From contig DCHZ01000025.1 of NCBI GenBank assembly GCA_002315385.1, positions 1-61,307 of the forward strand: a stretch of 61,307 nt of DNA, written 5' to 3'. The stretch is from Firmicutes bacterium UBA1739. GTDB lineage: Bacteria; Bacillota; Clostridia; Peptostreptococcales; Anaerovoracaceae. The position numbers and the translations under genes are program-made. The notes beneath the pieces were generated by a model. The model was not told the origin of the DNA, did no database searches, and was given only the letters and a program-made list of their open reading frames with translations. Numbering within the stretch: the stretch's first letter is position 1; each line of letters starts with the position of its first letter. Positions 1 through 8,927 of this stretch are shown piece by piece.

Positions 1-55
1 AACAAAGTATTAGAAGTTTATCTTGAGTGTAAATGATTTGAAAGGAGTTTTTATT

Positions 56-589
56 ATGAATAATGAACGCAATTGCAACTGTGGAGGAGTTATCAGTGCT
101 TCAGATCCACGGTTTGTACAATTGAAAGAATTCATCGATTCTTTAAAAGCAAAAGGTACTAAAGGCCTGACAATGCCTGTTCTTCAGGAAGCGCAGAAGC
201 TTTTTGGATTCCTGCCTCTGGAAGTACAGAAATTTGTTGCGGATGAAATCGATGTTCCTTTGGCAGAAGTATATGGAGTATCTACCTTCTACAGTCAGTT
301 TAATCTTACTCCGAAAGGAAAGCATAAGATTTCGGTATGTCTCGGTACAGCCTGCTATGTAAGAGGCGGCCAGGCAGTTATTGATAAAGTATCTGACGAA
401 CTGAATGTGGCTGTCGGAGAAACAACCAGTGACGGATTATTTACACTTGAAGCTACCCGCTGTCTGGGATGCTGCGGACTTGCACCTGTAATGATGATAG
501 ACGATCACGTTTACTCAAAGCTTGAGGATGTAAGTGTTATCCCCGGAATTTTGGAAAAATATTATGATGAACAGGGGTGGTACGAATGA
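56..589 (+). CDS. hymA: NAD-linked [FeFe] hydrogenase, NuoE-like [2Fe-2S] subunit
   Basis: Small electron-transfer subunit (also called HydC) of a soluble NADH-linked, probably electron-bifurcating [FeFe] hydrogenase. The 177-residue product has a helical N-terminal half and a thioredoxin-like C-terminal half. The four [2Fe-2S] cysteines of the NuoE family are visible as CLGTAC (C95, C100) and CLGCC (C136, C140). ATG at 56 is chosen because AAAGGAG lies at 41-47; an in-frame TTG at 23 has no comparable site. The stop overlaps the hymB start by four bases (ATGA), which suggests translational coupling. The promoter lies outside the window. Family assignment is secure; bifurcation is inferred from the three-gene set. 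Confidence 0.93.
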   Translation: MNNERNCNCGGVISASDPRFVQLKEFIDSLKAKGTKGLTMPVLQEAQKLFGFLPLEVQKFVADEIDVPLAEVYGVSTFYSQFNLTPKGKHKISVCLGTACYVRGGQAVIDKVSDELNVAVGETTSDGLFTLEATRCLGCCGLAPVMMIDDHVYSKLEDVSVIPGILEKYYDEQGWYE

Positions 590-2421
590 GAACAATAGAC
601 CAGTTAAAACAGATAAAAGCGGATTTTACCGCAAAACGTCAGAATAAGGACAAAGTCAGAGTTATTATCGGTATGGGAACCTGCGGTATTTCGGCAGGGG
701 CAGGCCCTGTTTTTGAGATAATCAAAGATGCGGTGGACCGTTATGAACTCGATAACATCGAAGTTCATCCTACAGGATGTATCGGTATGTGTACATACGA
801 ACCTATCGTGGAAGTAAAGGAACCCGGCAAGCCGACTGTAACCTATATTCACGTTGATTCAAAAAAAGCCGAAGAAATCGCAAAAACTCATCTTAAAGGC
901 GGAAAACCTATAGCTGAATATTCGGTAGGAGGAAATCTCGGAAGCCTCGAGGAAATGAAATTCTATCAGAAGCAGAAGAGAGTAGCTCTCAGAAACTGCG
1001 GTGTAATAGACCCGGAAATTATCGAAGAGTATATTTATAAAGACGGATATATGGCTCTGGCAAAGGCTCTTAACGAAATGACTCCCTCTCAGGTTATCGA
1101 AGAAGTAAAGAAATCCGGTCTCAGAGGAAGAGGCGGCGGAGGATTCCCGACAGGTATGAAATGGAGCTTTGCGGCACCAAACGAAGCAGATCAGAAGTAT
1201 GTAATATGTAATGCCGATGAAGGTGACCCGGGCGCATTTATGGACAGATCCGTACTCGAAGGTGACCCTCATGCAGTTCTCGAAGCTATGGCAATCGCAG
1301 GTTATGCCATCGGCGCAACAAAGGGATTCATCTATGTAAGAGCTGAATATCCGGTAGCTGTTGAAAGACTCAATATTGCTATCGGTCAGGCAAAAAAAAT
1401 GGGTGTTTTAGGAAAGAACATCATGGGAAGCGGTTTTGATTTCGATATCGAAATCAGACTGGGCGCGGGTGCTTTTGTATGCGGTGAAGAAACTGCTCTT
1501 ATCGCATCAATTGAAGGCTTCAGAGGAATGTCCAGAAATAAACCTCCATTCCCGGCAAACAAGGGCTTATGGGGAAAACCTACAATTATCAATAACGTAG
1601 AAACTCTTGCGAATGTGGCTCAGATTATTATGAAGGGTTCAAACTGGTTCAGAAGCTTCGGTACTGCCAAATCTCCGGGAACAAAAGTATTCGCTCTGGG
1701 CGGCAAGATTAACAATACAGGTCTCGTAGAAGTTCCTATGGGAGTAACCCTCAGAGAAGTTATTTATGATATCGGTGACGGATGTCCGAATAATAAGAAA
1801 TTCAAGGCAGTTCAGACCGGTGGTCCTTCAGGCGGATGTATTACAACAGAAAACCTTGATACTCCTATTGATTTTGACAATCTGGTAGCAATCGGTTCAA
1901 TGATGGGTTCCGGCGGTATGATTGTAATGGACGAAGACAGCTGTATGGTTGATATCGCAAGATTCTTCCTGGACTTCACTGCTGACGAATCCTGCGGCAA
2001 GTGTACTCCGTGCCGTGAAGGTACAAAAAGAATGCATGAAATTCTCGACAGGCTTACAGGCGGAGAAGGCAGGCCTGAGGATCTGACTACTCTTAAAGAA
2101 CTTGCTACAAACATCAAGGAAACAGCACTTTGCGGTCTCGGTCAGACTGCACCTAACCCGGTTCTTTCAACAATGAACCACTTCCCGGAAGAGTATGAAG
2201 CACATGCAAATGAAAGAAGATGTCCTGCTGGAGTTTGTAAGTCACTTATCAGATATGAAATTCAGGATAACTGCAGAGGCTGTACATTATGCTTCAGAAG
2301 CTGTCCGGTTCAGGCTATTTCAGGTAAGATTAAAGAACAGCACGTTATCGATACATCAATCTGTACGAAGTGCGGAATATGTATGAGTGTATGTAAGTTC
2401 AATGCGATAAAGAAGTTCTAA
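586..2421 (+). CDS. hymB: NAD-linked [FeFe] hydrogenase, NuoF-like flavin/NADH subunit
   Basis: Flavin subunit (HydB) that exchanges electrons with NAD(H) and ferredoxin. The 611-residue product reads in order: an N-terminal thioredoxin-like [2Fe-2S] domain (C33, then GCIGMC near 64-69), the FMN/NADH core with GRGGGGFPTG (about 179-188) and NADEGDPGAF (about 209-218), a [4Fe-4S] motif SCGKCTPCREGT (about 468), and a C-terminal two-cluster ferredoxin domain (CRGCTLCFRSCP and CTKCGICMSVC). The added ferredoxin tail distinguishes hydrogenase HydB from respiratory NuoF. The ATG at 586 overlaps the hymA stop and is preferred to a GTG nine bases upstream. hymC follows after 15 bases. Confidence 0.95.
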   Translation: MRTIDQLKQIKADFTAKRQNKDKVRVIIGMGTCGISAGAGPVFEIIKDAVDRYELDNIEVHPTGCIGMCTYEPIVEVKEPGKPTVTYIHVDSKKAEEIAKTHLKGGKPIAEYSVGGNLGSLEEMKFYQKQKRVALRNCGVIDPEIIEEYIYKDGYMALAKALNEMTPSQVIEEVKKSGLRGRGGGGFPTGMKWSFAAPNEADQKYVICNADEGDPGAFMDRSVLEGDPHAVLEAMAIAGYAIGATKGFIYVRAEYPVAVERLNIAIGQAKKMGVLGKNIMGSGFDFDIEIRLGAGAFVCGEETALIASIEGFRGMSRNKPPFPANKGLWGKPTIINNVETLANVAQIIMKGSNWFRSFGTAKSPGTKVFALGGKINNTGLVEVPMGVTLREVIYDIGDGCPNNKKFKAVQTGGPSGGCITTENLDTPIDFDNLVAIGSMMGSGGMIVMDEDSCMVDIARFFLDFTADESCGKCTPCREGTKRMHEILDRLTGGEGRPEDLTTLKELATNIKETALCGLGQTAPNPVLSTMNHFPEEYEAHANERRCPAGVCKSLIRYEIQDNCRGCTLCFRSCPVQAISGKIKEQHVIDTSICTKCGICMSVCKFNAIKKF

Positions 2422-2436
2422 GGGGGGAAAACGGTC

Positions 2437-4212
2437 ATGGAAAAAGTAAATATCACCATTAATGGTATAGCAATTAGCGTTCCAAAGGACTACACTGTTC
2501 TGATGGCAGCAAAAGAAGCCGGCATCGACATCCCTACTCTTTGTTACCTCAAAGATGTAAATGAAGTTGCCGCTTGCAGAGTCTGCGTAGTGGAAGCTGA
2601 TATAAACGGAGTTCCTATGAGGAATCTCCCTGCATCCTGCGTTCTTCAGGTTGCGGAAGGAATGAATGTAAGAACAAACACACAGCGTGTAAGAAAAGCT
2701 GTAAAAATGAATGTTGAACTGATTCTTGCAAATCACAACAGAGAATGTCTGACATGTGCAAGAAACCAGTCCTGTGAACTCCAGAAGCTCTGTGACGAGC
2801 TCGGACTTCAGAAGGAAAGATTTGACGGCGACAGAAGAGAAGGGCATATTGATGATTTCTCACCTTCCATCGTAAGAGATTCCAGCAAATGTATTCTCTG
2901 CGGAAGATGCGTAAGCACATGTAAGAAGGTTCAGGGAATCGGTGTTCTTGACTTCACAAACAGAGGTTTTAAGACAGAGGTTGCTCCTGCATTCGGATTC
3001 AGCATGAACAATGCAGATTGTATTCTCTGCGGTCAGTGCGTTCAGTCATGTCCGGTTGCCGCATTAAGAGAAAAGAACGATGTTCAGGCTGTATGGGATG
3101 CTATTGACGATCCTGATAAATTTGTAGTAGTTCAGGCTGCTCCGTCAGTCAGAGTAGGTCTCGGTGAGGAATTCGGTCTTCCTGTCGGAACACCGGTAAC
3201 AGGCAAGATGATTGCGGCTCTCAAGAGAATCGGATTTGACAGAGTATTTGATACAAACTTCAGTGCTGACTTAACAATTATGGAAGAAGGCACAGAATTC
3301 ATCAACAGAGTGCTTAACGGCGGAGCTCTTCCGATGATTACAAGCTGCTCACCGGGATGGATCAGATACTGCGAAATGAATTACCCTGAATTTATTCCTA
3401 ACCTTTCAACATGTAAGTCACCTCAGCAGATGTTCGGTGCAATGGTTAAGAGCTATTATTCTAAAAAATTCAAAATATCAAGAAAGACAATAGTAAGTGT
3501 ATCAATTATGCCGTGTACTGCGAAGAAATTCGAGTGCAGAAGACCTGAAATGGAAGTTGACGGTTACAGAGATGTAGATTATGTACTTACAACAAGAGAA
3601 CTGGCTGATATGATCAGACAGGGCAGATTGAACTTTGCTATGCTTCCGGACGAAGAACCTGACAGCTGGATGGGTGAAGGCACAGGAGCGGGTGTTATCT
3701 TCGGCGCAACAGGCGGAGTAATGGAAGCTGCAATCAGAACCGTAGCAGATGTTCTTTACAATAAAGATCTTGAAGAATTCGAGTATGAAATGGTAAGAGG
3801 TCTTGAAGGTGTTAAGCTTGCAACACTGCAGCTCCCGATTAACGGAGAAATGACTGATGTCAAGGTTGCTGTTGCACATACCGCTGCAAATGCGGCAAAG
3901 GTTCTTGATGCTGTTAAAGCGGGAGAGCTGGATGTACACTTTATTGAAATTATGGCATGCCCGGGCGGATGTGTTCATGGCGGAGGTCAGCCATACGTTT
4001 CGTCTAAGAAGAGACTGGATGTTAATCCGAGAATCGACAGAGCAGAAGGTCTTTATGCCGAAGACAGACGTCTGCCATTCAGAAAATCACATCATAATCC
4101 TGAAATCAAGGCTCTTTACAGTGATTTCCTCGGAGAACCTAACAGTCATCTTTCACATAAATACCTGCATACAACTTACACAAAAAGAGCAAAGTATACT
4201 GATGAAAAATAG
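2437..4212 (+). CDS. hymC: [FeFe] hydrogenase catalytic subunit
   Basis: Catalytic subunit (HydA type) that interconverts protons and hydrogen at the H-cluster in the cytoplasm. The 591-residue protein has an N-terminal plant-type [2Fe-2S] domain (C36, C47, C50, C68), a His-Cys3 [4Fe-4S] site (H100, C104, C107, C113), a two-cluster ferredoxin domain (C152-C162 and C195-C205), and all three H-cluster motifs: TSCSPGW (302-308), MPCTAKKFE (358-366) and MACPGGCVHGGGQP (506-519). It lacks the extra C-terminal [2Fe-2S] domain of the longest homologues. AGGGGGG at 2421-2427 precedes the ATG. The maturase gene hydE lies about 10.7 kb downstream on the other strand; hydF and hydG are not in the window. 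Confidence 0.96.
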   Translation: MEKVNITINGIAISVPKDYTVLMAAKEAGIDIPTLCYLKDVNEVAACRVCVVEADINGVPMRNLPASCVLQVAEGMNVRTNTQRVRKAVKMNVELILANHNRECLTCARNQSCELQKLCDELGLQKERFDGDRREGHIDDFSPSIVRDSSKCILCGRCVSTCKKVQGIGVLDFTNRGFKTEVAPAFGFSMNNADCILCGQCVQSCPVAALREKNDVQAVWDAIDDPDKFVVVQAAPSVRVGLGEEFGLPVGTPVTGKMIAALKRIGFDRVFDTNFSADLTIMEEGTEFINRVLNGGALPMITSCSPGWIRYCEMNYPEFIPNLSTCKSPQQMFGAMVKSYYSKKFKISRKTIVSVSIMPCTAKKFECRRPEMEVDGYRDVDYVLTTRELADMIRQGRLNFAMLPDEEPDSWMGEGTGAGVIFGATGGVMEAAIRTVADVLYNKDLEEFEYEMVRGLEGVKLATLQLPINGEMTDVKVAVAHTAANAAKVLDAVKAGELDVHFIEIMACPGGCVHGGGQPYVSSKKRLDVNPRIDRAEGLYAEDRRLPFRKSHHNPEIKALYSDFLGEPNSHLSHKYLHTTYTKRAKYTDEK

Positions 4213-4280
4213 AAGCTTTTGACTCAGAGTCTGATATTTCTGTTTGAACAGTGAAAGCAGCATAAGAAGGTATAAACTGT

Positions 4281-4320
4281 GCCCTCACTGCCGGAGAAGA
4301 ATACCGGCGGGAGGGCATTT
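4281..4320 (+). terminator. Intrinsic terminator of hymABC
   Basis: GCCCTC pairs with GAGGGC and TGCCGG with CCGGCG around an AGAAGAATA loop, followed by a weak T run. It lies 68 bases after the hymC stop. Confidence 0.65.
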
Positions 4321-4322
4321 TG

Positions 4323-4338
4323 AGGTTCTATGTCAAAT
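4323..4338 (+). repeat. 16-bp repeat, copy 1 (insertion-sequence-like end)
   Basis: AGGTTCTATGTCAAAT occurs here and again, identically, at 10367-10382. Both copies follow a gene end, and neither is accompanied by a transposase. The GGTTCT...GTCAAAT form resembles terminal inverted repeats of ISL3-family elements; that attribution is from memory and is inference. No inverted partner is visible nearby. Confidence 0.5.
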
Positions 4339-4779
4339 TTTTCCCGTAGTAACAGAGGGATAGACAAATTCCCTCGGAACGGAGGACGAGGCAGTGCAGA
4401 TAAAAAAGAGCTTACTTCCGCTGAACAGTTGCAGTTTACTCTACCGGAAAGGATGATAAACGAGACACGGAGCCCGGAATACTCAAATGGGATGAAAATG
4501 AGCATATGGAAGCTGAGCTTCATAAAAAGGATGACGCGTGGGCACTTAATCTGAAGCTATAGAAAGCCGGCTTTGGACTTTTTTGTTGTTTAGAATAGCA
4601 AACTGAGATAAAATAAAGATAAGAATATTCTTCATCAGATTTTATTTGGATTTTCAAGTCGATTTACAATACAATTTTGCGAGAAGAGTATTATATAAAT
4701 AATTAATGTGTGTATTTAGAAAGAATAAGTTGAAAAATTGAAATAAAATCAAAAATCAAATTGATGGAGGAATTCCTGT
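4339..4779 (+). other. Gene-poor stretch with one coding-like fragment
   Basis: No convincing gene is present. An open frame at 4425-4562 ends in ...HKKDDAWALNLKL and looks like the C-terminal 45 residues of a lost gene, because it is charged and free of rare runs, but I do not recognise it. The palindrome AAAGCCGGCTTT followed by a T run lies at 4563-4584 and may be its terminator. From about 4590 to 4760 the DNA is AT-rich and featureless. The stretch lies between an insertion-sequence-like end and the broken RhuM gene, so I read it as debris. Confidence 0.4.
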
Positions 4780-5220
4780 TTGAAAAAGAAAAAATAGGAA
4801 ATTACCATCCGCTCCGGTGCAGCGGAATACTTGACTTATGTTGCTTCCGTTGGTGAGCAGGAAGACAGCATTGAAATGCGTTATGAAGATGATAATGTCC
4901 GGTTGACTCAGAAGATGATGGCAACTTTGTATGATGTTGGATTGCCAACGATAAATGAACATATTAAAAACATATATGAAGACAGTGAGCTAGAAGAGAT
5001 AGCAACTATTCGGAAATTCCGAATAGTTCAAACCGAAGGTTCACGACAAGTAACACGCGATACTAAGCATTATAGTTTACAGATGATTATCGCTGTTGGA
5101 TTTAAAGTAAATAATGAGCGAGCTGTGCAGTTTCGCAAATGGGCCAATGGTATAGTGAAGGAATATACAATCAAAGGCTGGGCAATTGATGACGGTAAAC
5201 ATGGAAACAGGAATGAATAA
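4780..5220 (+). pseudogene. RhuM-family gene, truncated and interrupted
   Basis: The frame begins TTG AAA AAG AAA AAA and meets a TAG at 4795-4797, then continues as EITIRSGAAEYLTYVASVG and runs through TINEHIKNIYEDSELEE and RAVQFRKWANGIVKEYTIKGWAIDD before stopping. These are hallmarks of the N-terminal domain of the RhuM family, whose members are often island- or mobile-associated and about 330 residues long. Only about 140 codons remain, so the C-terminal half is missing and the N terminus carries a stop. AGGAGG-like sequence just before the TTG suggests the original start. The sequence around the stop shows the lesion; its former function is unknown. Confidence 0.8.
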
Positions 5221-5289
5221 GGGGATGTACTTTCGAAAAAAATCTACTCAGTGATGCATTTTTTACATATTTTCATTCAGAAAAAGAGC

Positions 5290-5318
5290 TTGACTGATAA
5301 ATGAAAATAATGTAAGAT
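5290..5318 (+). promoter_or_regulatory. recA promoter
   Basis: TTGACT (5290-5295) and TAAGAT (5313-5318) are separated by 17 bases, a good sigma-A promoter just upstream of the LexA box and 46 bases before recA. Confidence 0.65.
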
Positions 5319-5329
5319 AATTACATAAA

Positions 5330-5341
5330 GAACAAATGTTC
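5330..5341. promoter_or_regulatory. LexA (SOS) box of recA
   Basis: GAACAAATGTTC is an exact match to the Firmicutes LexA consensus GAAC-N4-GTTC. It lies 12 bases after the -10 element, where bound LexA would block transcription. DNA-damage induction of recA is therefore expected. Confidence 0.85.
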
Positions 5342-5363
5342 ACACTGCTTGGAGGAATAATTG

Positions 5364-6443
5364 ATGAATATTGAAGATAAAAATAAAGCGCTTGAAGCGG
5401 CAATGCAGCAGATTCAGAAACAGTTTGGCAAAGGTTCTATTATGAGACTGGGTGATGATGCTGCCAGGTTAAATATTGAAGCCATTCCTACGGGTTCACT
5501 GAGTCTTGATATTGCAACAGGAATAGGCGGAATTCCCAGAGGAAGAATTATTGAAATTTACGGCCCTGAATCTTCGGGTAAAACTACGGTGACACTTCAT
5601 ATTATTGCCCAGACTCAGAAAAGAGGCGGAAAGGCAGCATTTATTGATGCGGAGCATGCTCTGGATCCGGAATATGCCGCAAGACTGGGTGTAGATGTTA
5701 ATGAGCTGATAGTGTCACAGCCGGATACAGGTGAGCAGGCATTGGAAATATGTGAAATGCTGGTAAGAAGCGGTGCCGTTGATGTGGTTGTTGTGGATTC
5801 GGTTGCCGCATTGGTACCGAAAGCCGAGATTCTGGGAGAAATGGGAGATTCACATGTGGGGCTCCAGGCGCGCCTTATGTCGCAGGCACTTAGAAAGCTT
5901 GCAGGTGTGGTGAACAAGTCAAATACAGCCTGCATTTTTATCAACCAGCTCAGGGAAAAAGTAGGTGTAATGTACGGCAATCCCGAAGTTACCACCGGAG
6001 GGAAGGCTTTGAAATTCTATGCCAGCATGAGAATTGATATAAGAAAAGGCGAAGCAATTAAATCCGGTGATGAGATTCTCGGAAACCGAACAAAGGCAAA
6101 AATCGTAAAGAATAAGGTGGCACCGCCGTTTAAGGTTGCCGAGTTTGATATCATGTACGGAACAGGTATATCAGGAGTAGGCGATATTCTGGATTGCGCC
6201 GTTAAGCTCAATGTAGCGGAGAAAGCAGGCTCATGGTACAGCTTTAACGGTCAGCGGATTGGACAGGGAAGAGAAAATGCAAAGCAGTTTATGCAGAACA
6301 ATCCCGAATTACTGGAATTAATGCAGACCAGAGTCATGGATCATTACCGAAAAAAAGATGTTGATGACAGCAGTGAAGCAGCAGCGGCAGCAGCGGTTGC
6401 AATAGCTGAAAAAGAAGGCTTTGATTCAGATGAGCAGTTCTAA
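5364..6443 (+). CDS. recA: Recombinase RecA
   Basis: RecA polymerises on single-stranded DNA, catalyses strand exchange and triggers LexA self-cleavage. The 359-residue product is of normal length. It shows Walker A GPESSGKT (67-74), Walker B VVVVDS (141-146), the loop INQLREKVGVMYGNPE and an acidic C terminus (FDSDEQF) preceded by an alanine-rich linker. The ATG at 5364 is eight bases from GGAGG (5351-5355); the TTG directly before it is too close. The upstream LexA box indicates SOS control. yraN follows after 13 bases and is probably cotranscribed. Confidence 0.99.
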   Translation: MNIEDKNKALEAAMQQIQKQFGKGSIMRLGDDAARLNIEAIPTGSLSLDIATGIGGIPRGRIIEIYGPESSGKTTVTLHIIAQTQKRGGKAAFIDAEHALDPEYAARLGVDVNELIVSQPDTGEQALEICEMLVRSGAVDVVVVDSVAALVPKAEILGEMGDSHVGLQARLMSQALRKLAGVVNKSNTACIFINQLREKVGVMYGNPEVTTGGKALKFYASMRIDIRKGEAIKSGDEILGNRTKAKIVKNKVAPPFKVAEFDIMYGTGISGVGDILDCAVKLNVAEKAGSWYSFNGQRIGQGRENAKQFMQNNPELLELMQTRVMDHYRKKDVDDSSEAAAAAAVAIAEKEGFDSDEQF

Positions 6444-6456
6444 AAGTTTTTAATCT

Positions 6457-6804
6457 ATGAGCAGATATAATAAGAATAAAGGCGACTGGGGAGAAGAACT
6501 GGCCGCCTCCTATCTTAAAGAGCATGGCTTTACTATTCTTGAAAGGCAGTTCAGAAGCAGATTCGGAGAAATAGACATTATTGCATATAAGGAGAATACT
6601 TTTCATTTTGTGGAAGTCAAAACCAGAAGCAACAGGCAGTTCGGCGGACCTTTTGAGGCAATCAATCATAATAAAATGAATCATATTATGAAGACTGCCC
6701 AGTACTATCTTTTAATAAACAATCATCCTGAATATGAAATCAGTATAGATGCTTTCGGAATATCCGGAGAGGAAGTCAGTTTTATTGAGAATGTCAGAAT
6801 ATAA
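6457..6804 (+). CDS. yraN: YraN/UPF0102 family endonuclease-like protein
   Basis: The 115-residue protein has the UPF0102 signature: an N-terminal GDWGEELAASYLKEHGF segment followed by the restriction-endonuclease-like core FGEIDIIAY...FHFVEVKTRS, containing the D-x(n)-E-x-K pattern typical of this nuclease fold. Members are small DNA-processing proteins of uncertain biochemical role, often near recombination or ribonuclease HII genes. Here it lies 13 bases after recA, which fits a DNA-repair or uptake setting. No strong ribosome site is visible before the ATG, so translation may depend on recA. Confidence 0.88.
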   Translation: MSRYNKNKGDWGEELAASYLKEHGFTILERQFRSRFGEIDIIAYKENTFHFVEVKTRSNRQFGGPFEAINHNKMNHIMKTAQYYLLINNHPEYEISIDAFGISGEEVSFIENVRI

Positions 6805-7212
6805 AACGTTTACTGTAATGCATCTGCCATACCGGAATACTATAATAATTAAGAAAAGCCGCACGCAGAATTCTGACCGTAAAACTGCATGGTTATTTGG
6901 AATAATTCAGGCAGTTTGTCATGCGTACGGAAAAGCTATTACGGATTACTTGCTGATATTAATTTCGGAGTATCAAAAAATCCGGCCTGCAAAACAGACC
7001 GGAAAGCTTTGAAAAGTGTAATTCAAAATACTCGATTCTATGAATAAGAGGTCAAAAGTCAGAACCCTGCATAATGAATATAATATTCGGGCGAATTCAC
7101 GACTGACTTTTAATATTTGTGTTTTTTATCGTAAAACCCTGAACCGCTTAGATAATGTGCCGATGCATTCATTGATATATCTTAGTCAATTCGGATATGA
7201 AAAATATTACTC
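6805..7212. other. Intergenic stretch without a convincing gene
   Basis: This lies between yraN and the oppositely oriented aminotransferase gene. A short open frame at 6887-7021 ends ...VSKNPACKTDRKALKSV and looks somewhat coding-like, but I do not recognise it. A hairpin CCGGcCTG/CAGaCCGG lies at about 6982-7002 without a T run. Other open frames lack ribosome sites and resemble no family I know. Confidence 0.4.
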
Positions 7213-8430
7213 TTACTTCTGTTTATAATCCTTAAGGAAATCACCGAGGTCGCGCATTGCCTGAGCGAGTTGATCCGGTTCGGGCAGCATTACGATTCTG
7301 AAGTGGTCGTTTTTATTCCATGAGAAGCCTCTTCCCGGAATTACCAGAACGTGTTTACTGTGAAGGTAATCAAGAGCAAACTTTTCATCATTGGTAATGT
7401 TGAATTTTTTTACATCGAGTTTGGGGAAGATGTAGAAAGCGGCATCATTCTTCTCACATGTGACACCTTCAATTTTAGTGAGCTCACGCATGCATGCTTC
7501 TCTCTGTTCATAAATTCTTCCGCCGGGAGCCAGAAGAGCTTTTGTGCTGGCGTCATCTTTAAGGGCAGCCGGAATTACAAGCTGCATAAGTGCGTTTGCA
7601 CAGAGTCGCATAGCTGCGAGCTGGTTAATTCCTGCCATAAAATCGGAAGCATTCTCCTTGGGTCCGCTGATTACCATCCATCCGCATCTGAATCCGCATA
7701 CGATGTGTGATTTGGAAAGACCGTTGAAAGTAATTGTAAGAAGATCCGGAGCAAGTGCAGCCGGGGATACATGTTCTTTTCCGTCCATAACCAGTCTGTC
7801 ATATATTTCATCCGAGAATACTACCAGGTTGTATTCTCTTGCCAGGTCAACTAATGCCTGTACCATCTCTTTAGGATAAAGAACACCTGTAGGATTGTTA
7901 GGATTGATAATAACTATGGCTCTTGTTTTTGATGTAATTCTTTTTTTGATTATGTCTAAATCCGGCATCCAGTGATTCTCTTCGTCACATTCATAATATA
8001 CCGGCACTGCACCCGCAATATGAATTGAGTTGGTCCACAGTGAATAATCCGGAGCGGGAACGAGAATTTCGTCTCCGTAATTAAGGAAAGCTGTCATTGC
8101 CATGCTTACCAGCTCGCTTACACCGTTGCCGATATAGATATCATCGGGTTCGATGCCTTTTATGCCTTTTGCTGTATGGTATTCCATAATAGCCTGTCTG
8201 GCATCCGGCATACCTCTGAGATCGCAATAAGCGGTTGCACGATCAGGGTCTGCAATAAGTGCGTTTTTAACACTGTCCGGCATTTTAAAGCCGAAAGTTG
8301 CGGGATTACCTGTATTGAGTTTCATTACCTTGATTCCTTCGGCAGACATCTTGTTTGCTTCAACAAAAAGAGGTCCCCTGATATCGGAATGAACTTTTTC
8401 TAATTTGTCAGAACGTTTAATTATTTGCAT
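7213..8430 (-). CDS. alaA: Pyridoxal-phosphate aminotransferase, AlaA type
   Basis: Class I aminotransferase of 405 residues, the same length as the E. coli alanine:2-oxoglutarate transaminase AlaA. It likely interconverts pyruvate and alanine with glutamate as donor. Visible features are GNGVSELV (101-108) for cofactor binding, INPNNPTG (175-182), SDEIYD (206-211) and FNGLSKSH with the Schiff-base lysine at K240, then FRCGW. The closely related valine-pyruvate or aspartate enzymes cannot be excluded. The gene is convergent with yraN and divergent from the riboswitch-controlled alanine/glycine symporter, so both flanking genes concern small amino acids. Confidence 0.85.
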   Translation of the reverse strand: MQIIKRSDKLEKVHSDIRGPLFVEANKMSAEGIKVMKLNTGNPATFGFKMPDSVKNALIADPDRATAYCDLRGMPDARQAIMEYHTAKGIKGIEPDDIYIGNGVSELVSMAMTAFLNYGDEILVPAPDYSLWTNSIHIAGAVPVYYECDEENHWMPDLDIIKKRITSKTRAIVIINPNNPTGVLYPKEMVQALVDLAREYNLVVFSDEIYDRLVMDGKEHVSPAALAPDLLTITFNGLSKSHIVCGFRCGWMVISGPKENASDFMAGINQLAAMRLCANALMQLVIPAALKDDASTKALLAPGGRIYEQREACMRELTKIEGVTCEKNDAAFYIFPKLDVKKFNITNDEKFALDYLHSKHVLVIPGRGFSWNKNDHFRIVMLPEPDQLAQAMRDLGDFLKDYKQK

Positions 8431-8728
8431 GATTTCACCTCAAAATAATGTTTTGGATATTATACCATTATTTTCAGCTGTTTTCCATAGAAAATTCAGC
8501 AGGGTATGGTTTCTTATTCGGTGTACAGTCAGTATCAGATGTTCAGAGAAGACGAAATAATGAAGCAGCGTCATTTTTTGCGACGCTTCATAAAAATAAT
8601 AAAAAAAAACATAAAAAATGCGGTACTTTATAAAAAATATGTAAAAAAATATTGCATTATTGTGTCAATTGTGTTAACTTATTTTTGTTAGTTTTAAGAA
8701 GGTGCGTACTATCATTATGTGACCGAAT

Positions 8729-8857
8729 TACAACTGACTCTCTGGAGAGTCCCATTGGGCGCCGAAGGTTTAAGCTGTGTGGTTTGAGCAGCCGGGCAGT
8801 GATATCTCAGGCAAAAGGACAGAGCGTTTGGTTTATGCTTGTTCTTTGTAAACTCCG
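8729..8857 (+). promoter_or_regulatory. Glycine riboswitch (gcvT motif), one aptamer
   Basis: The stretch contains conserved parts of the glycine aptamer in the correct order: ACTCTCTGGAGAGT, then GGGCGCCGAAGG, then CTCAGGCAAAAGGACAGAG. Only one complete aptamer is visible rather than the usual tandem pair. It precedes an intrinsic terminator and a sodium:alanine/glycine symporter gene, a common target of this riboswitch class. Control of terminator formation by glycine is inferred; the sign of regulation cannot be read from the sequence. Confidence 0.9.
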
Positions 8858-8858
8858 G

Positions 8859-8890
8859 AAGTCGATTGAGCAATCGACTTTTTAAATTTT
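8859..8890 (+). terminator. Riboswitch expression-platform terminator
   Basis: AAGTCGATT and AATCGACTT pair around a GAGC loop and are followed by TTTAAATTTTTT. Placed 31 bases after the aptamer and 38 before the symporter ATG, it is the switch that stops or permits transcription. Confidence 0.85.
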
Positions 8891-8927
8891 TTGTTCAAAT
8901 AATATTTTACACGGAGGAAAAATAGTT

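Noticed and set aside
4330..4554. Open frame of 74 codons after the hymABC terminator
   Set aside because: The start overlaps the insertion-sequence-like end, no ribosome site exists and the composition is not protein-like; another frame (4425-4562) looks more like a gene remnant.
7040..7228. Open frame of 62 codons before the aminotransferase
   Set aside because: No ribosome site, Tyr/Asn-rich random composition, and it overlaps the end of the convergent gene.
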